Of a stretch of DNA of 64,000 nt, positions 39,549-46,763 are shown in pieces; position 1 is the stretch's first letter, and each line of letters begins with the position of its first letter. Both the position numbers and the translations under genes were made by a program. Below the pieces are notes generated by a model. That model ran no database searches. It was given only the letters and a program-made list of their open reading frames with translations, and was not told where the DNA came from. Origin of the DNA: Pseudaminobacter soli (ex Li et al. 2025) (lineage in GTDB: Bacteria > Pseudomonadota > Alphaproteobacteria > Rhizobiales > Rhizobiaceae). Where the stretch lies: contig NZ_JARXVF010000002.1 in NCBI RefSeq assembly GCF_029892515.1, positions 620,001 through 684,000 of the forward strand, in the 5' to 3' direction.

Positions 39549-39871
39549 AATAATTGTTTGTGCGAACTGTCAATACCCAGTGATGAGTGGGATGATTGAG
39601 AGTTGCAGATCAGCGCCCATCGCCAATCGTCGCAAGATTTGGCCGGTCGACATGATGGCTGCGGTTCCGTAGCGGAGGCAGTCGCTCGCCGCCGGTCCGC
39701 CGCAGATTGGCTCCGGGTCTCGACCTCTCATTGGCCAACTGGCCAACAAAGTCCGGCGAGGCCGGGAATAAACCCTTTCCGAAACAAGTCTCCTCATAGC
39801 GATCCATCTGAAATCGGGGGAGACGGTGTGCTCGCATACGTTTTTCCTATTGATCGCTTGGGAGCGAACCA
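39549..39871. other. Intergenic stretch without recognisable gene
   Basis: Between the divergent reductase and hydrolase genes I see the promoter regions only; short frames on both strands carry no recognisable domain. Confidence 0.4.
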
Positions 39872-41809
39872 ATGGAAGCCCTGCTGACAAAACGCGGAAG
39901 TGGACGTGAACTGGCCATTGTGTTGCATGGCCCTCATGGCTGTCCTGAAGAAATGCAGGGAGTTTCTACAGCGATCGAGGAGCGATCCGAGGATATCGAC
40001 ATCCTTACACCTGTTTTGCCATACGGCGGTTTTTTTGGTCTGTTCAGGACAACGCCAGTCGAGCAAATCGTTCGCGATGTCGTCGAAGAAATCGACAAGG
40101 CGCTCGCCGATCGCGAGAGGCGGGGCGACGGCGGCGTTTACGAGCGTCTCATTTTGGTCGGCTACAGTTGTGGGGCTGTGATTGCCCGCAAGATCGCCAT
40201 AGTCGTGCACGGCGAGACTGCCTCGGCCCCTTTCGTAAAGGACTTGAAACGGCTCGAAAGGACATGGGCCGGAAGCATTGAGCGGATCATTCTTCTGGCA
40301 GGAATGAGTCGCGGATGGGCGCCTGAGATTGCTCGCGATTGGTTGCAGTCGGCATTCTGGACGCTCGGCTCCTGGTATTGCGCGATCGCCGCGATGCTTC
40401 GACTGCCTGTCCCGACCTTATATGCGATGCGGCAAGGCCAACCGTTCATTGTCCAGACACGTCTTGAATGGCTGGCCCTGATGAGATCGAACCGGCTGGT
40501 TGAAAAGCGTGGGGCGCGCGCTCAAGAATTGCGCCGTCGAGGGGGCCGCTTCTCCACTTGCGAGGCTGTGCCTCCGATTTTCGTGGTCCAGCTGCTCGGC
40601 GCAATTGATGATCTGGTCTCGCCGGATGATGCGGTCGATATCGTTGTCCACAAGGGCGACAACGCGTCCTTTGTGCTGATCGAGACGCCGGACACCACAC
40701 ATCATGGCGCCATAAATATGCGCAAGCCGGACAAGGACCAGCGCAGAATGCTTGAGGACGCGCTCGGTAGTGTTTTGGTGCCGGACGCCAGATCCCTCGC
40801 GGATACATGTCGAGAATTCACTGTGACGGATCAGGCACGATTCCTGTTGCTGGCGAAAGCCGCTGGCGACAGTCATGACGATCTCAGAAAAATCGCCGTC
40901 GCTCGCACCCATATGGCCGATACCCTGTCGGCTACGCCTGACGGCATGGTCACCGACGTCGTTTTCGTGATCCATGGCATCCGCGACAAGGGATTTTGGA
41001 CCCACAAGATCGCGCGCGCCATCAAACTGCAAGCCGAGCGCGAGCAGCGTGTGTTTCGCTCCTTCACGGGTACCTATGGCTATTTCGCGATATTTCCTTT
41101 CGTGGCGCCGTGGATCCGCCATTGGAAGACAGGTTGGCTCATGGATCATTACGTGTTGATGCGCGCCCTTTATCCCGAAGCAAAGTTCTCTTATGTCGGA
41201 CATTCGAACGGCACATATCTCCTGGGGCACGCCCTGCTGCACTATCCGGCGGCGAAATTCCATCATGTCGTTTTTGCGGGCAGCGTCGTGCGTTGCGACT
41301 TTCCTTGGAGCGCACTCTTGCCCGACAAATCAGCAAGCATGCCCGGGCAGGTCGACAAGGTTCTCAATTATGTCGCCACCAAGGATTGGGTCGTCGCCAT
41401 TTTCGCGAAGGCGTTCCAGACCTTCCCGGCAATGTTCGACCTCGGAAGCGCCGGATACGACGGTTTCAACGAATATCGGGGAGAGACGCGGCACCCGGAC
41501 CTGCACGAAGCCAAATTCATAGTTGGCACACACGAAGCAGGCATTCGAGAGGCCCATTGGGACGATATTGCGCGATTTATTGTGAAGGGCGAACCGCCGA
41601 CCAGCGATGCACCCCGCGAGGCGCCGCCCGAATGGAAATCCGTTCAGCCCAGGCTGTTGCGTTTTGCGAGTTCTGGGGCGCCGGCGCTTTTAGTCGTTTG
41701 GGCGTTGCTGGGCGCTCTTTTCATATGGTCGCTCGCCACGATCGCATGGGAGGCCTGGCTTCCAGTGCTTTATTGCGCGGCCGTTTATCTCTTCGTCACG
41801 CGATTCTGA
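39872..41809 (+). CDS. Tandem alpha/beta-hydrolase protein with C-terminal membrane segments
   Basis: The 645-residue protein holds two hydrolase-like halves. The first has an oxyanion-type start (AIVLHGPHGCPEEM) and nucleophile elbow GYSCG (Ser99). The second begins near residue 355 (VVFVIHGIRDKGFW) and has GHSNG (Ser445) and a late His (VGTHEAGIREAHW). Two hydrophobic helices near 600-645 would anchor it in the membrane. GGGAG stands before ATG 39872. It is probably a lipase or esterase; the substrate is unknown and I know no characterised homologue with this layout. It stands alone. Confidence 0.75.
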   Translation: MEALLTKRGSGRELAIVLHGPHGCPEEMQGVSTAIEERSEDIDILTPVLPYGGFFGLFRTTPVEQIVRDVVEEIDKALADRERRGDGGVYERLILVGYSCGAVIARKIAIVVHGETASAPFVKDLKRLERTWAGSIERIILLAGMSRGWAPEIARDWLQSAFWTLGSWYCAIAAMLRLPVPTLYAMRQGQPFIVQTRLEWLALMRSNRLVEKRGARAQELRRRGGRFSTCEAVPPIFVVQLLGAIDDLVSPDDAVDIVVHKGDNASFVLIETPDTTHHGAINMRKPDKDQRRMLEDALGSVLVPDARSLADTCREFTVTDQARFLLLAKAAGDSHDDLRKIAVARTHMADTLSATPDGMVTDVVFVIHGIRDKGFWTHKIARAIKLQAEREQRVFRSFTGTYGYFAIFPFVAPWIRHWKTGWLMDHYVLMRALYPEAKFSYVGHSNGTYLLGHALLHYPAAKFHHVVFAGSVVRCDFPWSALLPDKSASMPGQVDKVLNYVATKDWVVAIFAKAFQTFPAMFDLGSAGYDGFNEYRGETRHPDLHEAKFIVGTHEAGIREAHWDDIARFIVKGEPPTSDAPREAPPEWKSVQPRLLRFASSGAPALLVVWALLGALFIWSLATIAWEAWLPVLYCAAVYLFVTRF

Positions 41810-42228
41810 AGAGCTGAATGCAAACCAGGCGCGCCAAAAACGCGCGGGACGTTCGGCACGCGCTTCCTATCTGGCAAAGTGCAACGGGCGCTATCTCATA
41901 CAAGTCCATTTCGCCGTCCAACGTGCGCAGCTTGTCGGTAACCGCCCGATCGCACCTCGCTCGGCACTATCGACTTCCGCCTGGCCCGCTAAGGCTGGCA
42001 GAGCAGAGGATAAACGACAGCATCGATTAGGCGAGCAACGACTTGGTTGCCTGTCAAAGGGTATCTCATGCCTGAGCGCACTCGAAGAGCTGGGGGGCCT
42101 GCAGACGACCTCGACACTGGCGGCGGCGATCTGCATTTCGAAAGATGTCAAGTTGCGCGGCTGGGTCTACGTCGGAGCCACGAAGTATATGCCATCACGC
42201 GGGCGTTGCCCTCATCAAACGATCACAT
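41810..42228. other. Scrambled stretch between the hydrolase and the CheW fragment
   Basis: No intact gene is present. A plus-strand frame reads EELGGLQTTSTLAAAICISK and then DVKLRGWVYVGATKYMP at about 42081-42192, which looks like coding sequence of an unidentified gene cut at both ends. It leads directly into the CheW fragment. Confidence 0.4.
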
Positions 42229-42465
42229 CAAAGGCTGCACGATCCGCGAACAGGCCGCCGCCGCCCGCCTCGGCTTCGCCCCGCCCGAGCCGACGGTGCG
42301 TCACGTCATCATGATGGCCCAGGTCGGCCACCAGGTGGTCGGGCTGCTGGTCGACGCCGTCTCCGACATCTTGTCGGTGACCGACGACGCCATCCAGCCG
42401 ACCCCCGACGTCGCCTCCGACATGGCCAGCTCCTTTGTCCGCGGCGTGCTCGCGCAATGGCAATC
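42229..42465 (+). pseudogene. CheW-type chemotaxis coupling protein, internal fragment
   Basis: The frame encodes [20 protein letters not shown] followed by [20 protein letters not shown] and ends FVRGVLA. This is the middle to late part of CheW proteins. Both ends are missing: the front joins unrelated sequence and the end joins, within a few bases, a reversed ABC-transporter fragment at about 42460. Confidence 0.8.
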
Positions 42466-42613
42466 CGTTGGCGCTGACCGCCGGAGAGATTGGCGCCACG
42501 TTCTTCGAGCACGGTGTCATCGCCCGACTTCAGCTTGACGATGAACTCATGCGCACCGGACAGTTTTGCCGCTTCGATCACCCGCTCCAGCGGCAGCGCC
42601 GGATCGGCCAAGG
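42459..42613 (-). pseudogene. ABC exporter ATPase fragment (type I secretion/HlyB-like)
   Basis: On the minus strand it reads [20 protein letters not shown], then [20 protein letters not shown] followed by IAIARA. This is the region leading into and including the ABC signature of HlyB/PrtD-type exporters. It is cut off just after the signature at the CheW junction and, at the other side, at the tRNA remnant. Confidence 0.8.
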
Positions 42614-42649
42614 CAGAGGTCACAGGTTCGAATCCTGTCGGGTGCGCCA
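42611..42649 (+). other. 3' end of a tRNA-Arg gene (probable att site of an integrated element)
   Basis: The 39 bases contain a perfect T-arm (CAGGTTCGAATCCTG), an acceptor 3' strand CGGGTGC, discriminator G and an encoded CCA. This matches the 3' part of alphaproteobacterial tRNA-Arg as I know it (acceptor 5' strand GCACCCG). The 5' half is absent: it is replaced by the ABC-exporter fragment. Duplicated tRNA 3' ends are the usual attachment sites of integrative elements. Confidence 0.75.
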
Positions 42650-42791
42650 GCAAAATCAATAACTTGCAGCGAAATCATTTCCCAAGCCCTTAGGGCTACT
42701 CACCAAATACTCACCGATTTCCATGACGCCAGGCGCCATTTCTCGGACCTGGCCGGCCACGGCGTACGCCTTCGGAAGGATTGACCGGAGG

Positions 42792-43106
42792 CTATGCTCC
42801 CTTCCGGTAACGCCCCTGCAAGGCGTCAATGATGTTGACCTTGCCATCATCCGGAAGATCGGTAAATGCCTCGTCTAGCTGGATACGATCCCAGATAACC
42901 CGGCCATCGATACGCTTCGGCTTAGGCATTCGACGATCGGCAACGAGTTGATCGAACTTGGTCGTGCTAGCGCCGATGTAGCGAGCTGCTGCTTCACGGT
43001 TCAGCCCACGAGGGGGTAAGAAAATGGGTCTGGACGTAACATCATCACCTCCTTGGCCGCAGGCACCCGATAGCCATTTCGCTATCCAGCGACACGACTT
43101 GAACAT
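42792..43106 (-). CDS. AlpA/excisionase-like DNA-binding protein
   Basis: The core (FLPPRGLNREAAARYIGAST, then KFDQLVADRRMPKPKRIDGRVIW) is a MerR/AlpA-type winged helix as in phage excisionases and regulators of integrative elements. The start is unclear. A strong AAGGAGG with ATGATG lies near 43040-43053, but those ATGs are out of frame with the core. The only in-frame ATG (43106) adds an odd 25-residue leader. A 2-base insertion after ATGATG would explain this. It stands about 140 bases from the tRNA-Arg remnant, as expected in an integrated element. Confidence 0.65.
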   Translation of the reverse strand: MFKSCRWIAKWLSGACGQGGDDVTSRPIFLPPRGLNREAAARYIGASTTKFDQLVADRRMPKPKRIDGRVIWDRIQLDEAFTDLPDDGKVNIIDALQGRYRKGA

Positions 43107-43392
43107 TTTCAGTCACTTAGGTGCCTTTTTAAAACCGAAATGGGAAATCAAAAACCGGGAATATGCGGAAAGCGTGGCCGTGCCGCCTACCCGCATTGCC
43201 CGTCGGGTCGAGGAGGACCCGGCCGTCGTGCAATATCTGGTCCGGCGCATCGAGCGTTCGCTGTCGACGGCGATCGGCGTGGTCGACCGGCTCGACGGGA
43301 CAGCGCTGGAGCAGAAGACGCGCATCACCCGCGCGCTGGCCGCTGAGGTGCTGAACGCCCTCGACGAGGGGCAGGCCGAGTTCGATCTTTAG
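43024..43392 (+). CDS. Hypothetical protein or fragment
   Basis: The frame of 122 codons overlaps the AlpA-like gene at its front, so the true start is probably later, for example GTG 43174. The clear coding part is ARRVEEDPAVVQYLVRRIER followed by SLSTAIGVVDRLDGTALEQK and ITRALAAEVLNALDEGQAEF, a helical charged stretch. I do not recognise it. It could be the tail of a larger lost gene. Confidence 0.4.
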   Translation: MGLDVTSSPPWPQAPDSHFAIQRHDLNIFSHLGAFLKPKWEIKNREYAESVAVPPTRIARRVEEDPAVVQYLVRRIERSLSTAIGVVDRLDGTALEQKTRITRALAAEVLNALDEGQAEFDL

Positions 43393-43427
43393 GTTCTGAC
43401 CTCGGACTTTAAGGTGCTGCCCGTTCG

Positions 43428-43916
43428 TTAGACGTCATCCACGGTGATGAATGACCATGCGTTCAGCACGCCAAGCCATATCAGGCCGAGGAAGGCACCT
43501 GCCACAAGGTACATGCCGCCGCCTGCGCCGATCAGTAGGCTGAAGCCACCCAAGGCGCCGAGGCTCCACAGTGCCATCCCCGTTAGCATGCGAGGCAGCG
43601 GAATGGGGTCATGCTGGCGCCAGAGATCTATCACCGCACGCACCGGCACGAAGAGGAGCAGGAAAGCGTTGAGCACGATGATCTCAAGCGCGAGCCATGC
43701 TGATGGCTGGGGCATCATCACCAGCGCGGATTCGATCAACAAGCCCACGAACGCAAAGATGTTGCCGAACGCCCTGGTCCGCCACCGCGGGACCTGGCGG
43801 ATCACGTCGATCTTGATCGATAGCGCGACGAACAGGAGGCCAGCCAGTGCGGCCACCGCCCCTCCGAGCATGATGTATACCTCGCGCCAGGCCTCAGGCT
43901 CATATGCAAAGCTCAC
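43428..43916 (-). CDS. Membrane protein of unknown function
   Basis: The 162-residue protein has a short cytoplasmic start (MSFAYEPEAWREVYIM) and five predicted transmembrane helices. I do not recognise the family with confidence. A ribosome-binding stretch GGAGGTG lies 6 bases before the ATG, so the gene appears intact. Confidence 0.65.
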   Translation of the reverse strand: MSFAYEPEAWREVYIMLGGAVAALAGLLFVALSIKIDVIRQVPRWRTRAFGNIFAFVGLLIESALVMMPQPSAWLALEIIVLNAFLLLFVPVRAVIDLWRQHDPIPLPRMLTGMALWSLGALGGFSLLIGAGGGMYLVAGAFLGLIWLGVLNAWSFITVDDV

Positions 43917-43972
43917 GGCACACCTCCGACGGGTTGAGCGTCGGATGATCCGCTGAAGGTGTTAAATGTGCA

Positions 43973-44185
43973 ATGAGGGCGGTCGGCAGGCCCTGGACTG
44001 GCGCGGACGCGCAGGCGGTTCTCACTTTCGACTTTCTGACTGTCGCCTGCGTCGGGGTAGGGGCACTCATTGGCAACGCCGCGGCAGGTCTGTGGCTTGC
44101 CATCGATCTACTGCTCGGCACGCACACCATCGAGCCAGAGGGTGGCGACGAGCAAACAGCGACCAAACCCGAGACGAGGAGATAG
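43973..44185 (+). CDS. Small membrane protein, doubtful
   Basis: The 70-codon frame has one long hydrophobic segment (VLTFDFLTVACVGVGALIGN) and GC-rich third positions. An alternative is the opposite strand: an ATG at 44193 overlaps the stop of the holin-like gene by ATGA and starts MRSYLLVSGLVAVCSS, lipoprotein-like, but its later sequence looks frameshifted (LLVATLWLDGVRAEQ is readable in another frame). Only one strand is likely to be real; I cannot decide firmly. Confidence 0.35.
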   Translation: MRAVGRPWTGADAQAVLTFDFLTVACVGVGALIGNAAAGLWLAIDLLLGTHTIEPEGGDEQTATKPETRR

Positions 44186-44189
44186 CTTC

Positions 44190-44461
44190 TCATGCCGGCA
44201 CGTCCCCCTCCTCGGTCTGGTGGATCTTCCACCAGCCATAGACGGCGTAGAGCGTAAGCCCGACACCGATCACGCCCGCGCCCGCTAGCATCGCATTGGC
44301 GGCCGTCTTGGCGATCTGGGCGTCGATATCAATGAGATGTCCGGCAGCTTCGGTGATCTCGTTGCGCGCGGTGGTCAGCAGGGCAAGGACACCGACACCC
44401 TTGGTGGCGCTAGGCGCGCAGCATGGGCCCGCACCGCGTTCACGGTCGGCTGATCGAACAT
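44190..44461 (-). pseudogene. Holin-like small phage protein, apparently frameshifted
   Basis: ATG 44461 has a good site (GGAAAGGAAC) and starts MFDQPTVNAVRAHAARLA, but this frame stops early. In the next frame the sequence continues TKGVGVLALLTTARNEITEA, then HLIDIDAQIAKTAANAMLAG and AGVIGVGLTLYAVYGWWKIH, ending at 44190, a single membrane helix with a charged tail. The joined product, about 90 residues, resembles small phage holin-type proteins. A one- or two-base change near 44415-44430 explains the break. Confidence 0.45.
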
Positions 44462-44649
44462 GGCAGTTCCTTTCCCGCCGTGAGGCGTGATTGTTGAAGT
44501 GGAGTTGGTTTAGCCGATGAGATCGTATTGCTGGCGGAACTGACTTGCCGTCCTGAACCTTCAGCTTGGCCCCGATCTAGGTGACACAGGTATGGTGGAC
44601 AAGGACGGGCATTTCGGCAAAGTTCCAGTCCGATTTGGAGGGGCTTGAT

Positions 44650-44991
44650 ATGAATTTTGATAATTGGCGCACCAAGCGGAATACATCGCTGATTTTGGGC
44701 GCTGCAGCTGCGGCGCTTGTGGGAGCGGCGTATTTGGCGGGGTTCGGTGGCCACACCTGCACGGGGCTGGTGAAGAACGTTGTTGAGGACGACAAAGGCC
44801 GGGACACTCTCTTTGGCATCAGGATCATTGATGTCATCGACGTGCAAACGGTGGCGCAGTACCCTAATCGCCTGGATTGCAAGGGCCTCGCCCTTTTCAA
44901 TTCCGGCGAGCCTACCCCGATTGAATATTTCGCATATCAAGTACAAGGAGAGTGGCACGTGGTATACGAATTGGTGACCAAACCGTTCTAG
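44650..44991 (+). CDS. Membrane-anchored small protein, function unknown
   Basis: The 113-residue protein starts at ATG 44650 after GGAGGGG. One N-terminal helix (about 12-33) is followed by a roughly 80-residue soluble domain with Cys residues (GGHTCTGLVKNVVED, NRLDCKGLALF). It is probably anchored with the domain outside. I do not recognise a family. Confidence 0.6.
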   Translation: MNFDNWRTKRNTSLILGAAAAALVGAAYLAGFGGHTCTGLVKNVVEDDKGRDTLFGIRIIDVIDVQTVAQYPNRLDCKGLALFNSGEPTPIEYFAYQVQGEWHVVYELVTKPF

Positions 44992-45457
44992 ACGCGCCCA
45001 AATCAATTTGGACCGGTTTCGCTGCCCCGGACGGGATCGGAATTGCCGTCAGATAATCCGCTCGTAGCCTTCGCGCCTGGCTTCGATTCCTCTTTGCGCT
45101 TCGCTTCGATTCGCTTCGATTCTGGCTGGCTCCGGTGAGGCGTGATTGCAGATTTCAGATGACGCGGTGTGAGATCGCTACTACGCTTGGCGCATGTAAA
45201 GGTCGGCGAGCGCAAACCGAAGCGCAGGGGTCACCAAGGCCACATTTGTGGCGAGTGCTTACATGCGACGGTAACGCACCAAGCTAGCTCGGATAGGCAC
45301 CCGTGTGCTGACACTGCGGACATCCTTTCACTGGCCGCACCTAGAGACAGCACGCGCTGCCGCTCCACCCCCATTTCCTTTTCAACCAGCTGCTTAACGC
45401 CAGTGCAACCAAAGCTTGCTAGCACCGAGTGCAAGTGATGATCGGGGGACGGTTGAT
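44992..45457. other. Intergenic stretch, no gene seen
   Basis: The only pattern is a short tandem repeat, copies of TTCGATTCGC / GCTTCGATTC at about 45083-45122. Frames of 60-90 codons on both strands lack domains or ribosome-binding sites. Confidence 0.4.
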
Positions 45458-45742
45458 ATGCATCGGCTGCCTTGGAGTAACAGCGCGTTCACAGTTACCA
45501 ACCTCGCGATTGGCATAACGGGCATTTTGTTGCGCCCCCTCTATCCGAAGAGCATCTTTATCGCGATGTTTGTTATGTCCGCATCAATCGCGGCTTTTGC
45601 ATGCCGGCTAGCGCTTCAGGCACGAAAAAATTGGCCAGCAGCATCGAGGTCCGAAAGGGGCTTCGCCGCCACGGTGCTTCTAATGACCATGGGCATAAGC
45701 ACGTATGCGATGTATCTGACCGTACTTTCCATATTGAGCTAA
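45458..45742 (+). CDS. Small membrane protein, function unknown
   Basis: The 94-residue protein has three hydrophobic segments (about 11-28, 31-50 and 68-92). The start at ATG 45458 is preceded by a G-rich stretch. Family unknown; it is the last small gene before the catabolic region. Confidence 0.5.
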   Translation: MHRLPWSNSAFTVTNLAIGITGILLRPLYPKSIFIAMFVMSASIAAFACRLALQARKNWPAASRSERGFAATVLLMTMGISTYAMYLTVLSILS

Positions 45743-45904
45743 AGGGTTTCTGGCGTATCTACGGCTCACAGGCGGATGAATGCAACGATCGGTCAGAATG
45801 GCGGCAAGCTGCAGAGCCGTCCAGCGCGCTCATGCTCTTTTTAACGCCCTCGCCTCGACCGAGAAGGCCGCGTGACCAACGGCGCCACGCAGAAATCCGG
45901 CTGG

Positions 45905-46690
45905 CTAACCTTGGACAATAGAAAGACGCACCTCGTGTGCGGCCGCAGCAGCAGCCTTTCGCAAGAGCGCCTGGTCGGAGGACACGATGACGGCGGTGGC
46001 GCCGCTCGCCAAAAATGTCTGAGCTTCGGTGCCGCTGTCGACCATGACCCACACGGCCTTGTCGGCCACGCGCGCTGCCTCAAAAATGCGGTTGATGGCC
46101 CGCACGACAACCTCATCATTACGGTTAGCCGCGCCAAAGGCCACGGTCAGATCGCCGCGTCCAATGAAGACACCGTCCAACCCCTCCACAGCTACGATCT
46201 GCGCGATGTTGTCGAGAGCAACGGGATCCTCGATCATGGCAATTGTGGCAATACTCGCATCGGAAATATCGATGTGGTTCCACATTGCTCGGGCGCCATA
46301 GCCGCCAGCCCGCGTCACCCCCGAGAAGCCCCGCCGGCCCTGACGATAGCGGCATGCCGCCACGAGCGCGCGGGCGTCATCGACGGTGGTGACATGCGGC
46401 GCAAGGATGCCGGTGGCGCCGCCGTCCAGAGCCGCGAGAATGGCGTCAGATTTCACCTCCGGCACCCGTACGACGGCGGCAATCCCGGCTGCTCGGGAAG
46501 CCAGGAGCGCGAGGTTTATCGCCGCCCTGTCGAAAGCACCGTGCTCCTGGTCGATCACCACGAAATCAAAGCCTGCATCGCCAAAAATTTCGATGGAGGA
46601 CGTATCCGTCATTTTCACGAAGCTGCCGCACATCAATTCGCGTTTGGCGACCCGCGCGCGAAGGCTGGCCTTACCGGCATGCACGGACAT
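45905..46690 (-). CDS. HpcH/HpaI-type aldolase (class II pyruvate aldolase)
   Basis: The 261-residue TIM-barrel protein shows the family motifs FVVIDQEHGAFDRAAI (base His), AVVRVPEVKSDAILAALDGG, MIEDPVALDNIAQI and GVFIGRGDL. These hold the metal-binding Glu and Asp. It would cleave 4-hydroxy-2-oxo acids or related compounds to pyruvate and an aldehyde. It follows the ammonia-lyase homologue by about 70 bases on the same strand and is probably co-transcribed with it. Confidence 0.9.
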   Translation of the reverse strand: MSVHAGKASLRARVAKRELMCGSFVKMTDTSSIEIFGDAGFDFVVIDQEHGAFDRAAINLALLASRAAGIAAVVRVPEVKSDAILAALDGGATGILAPHVTTVDDARALVAACRYRQGRRGFSGVTRAGGYGARAMWNHIDISDASIATIAMIEDPVALDNIAQIVAVEGLDGVFIGRGDLTVAFGAANRNDEVVVRAINRIFEAARVADKAVWVMVDSGTEAQTFLASGATAVIVSSDQALLRKAAAAAAHEVRLSIVQG

Positions 46691-46763
46691 ATGCTTTACC
46701 TTCAGATATTTTTGGGAGCGATTTCAGCCATCTCGCAATGCCGGCTTTGTTCTTGAATGAGCA

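Noticed and set aside
45083-45122. Short TTCGATTCGC repeats as a CRISPR array
   Set aside because: The units abut without spacers and are too few; a simple tandem repeat.
45003-45215. Minus-strand frame of 70 codons
   Set aside because: Low-complexity Lys/Ser/Arg content over the tandem repeat and no ribosome-binding site.
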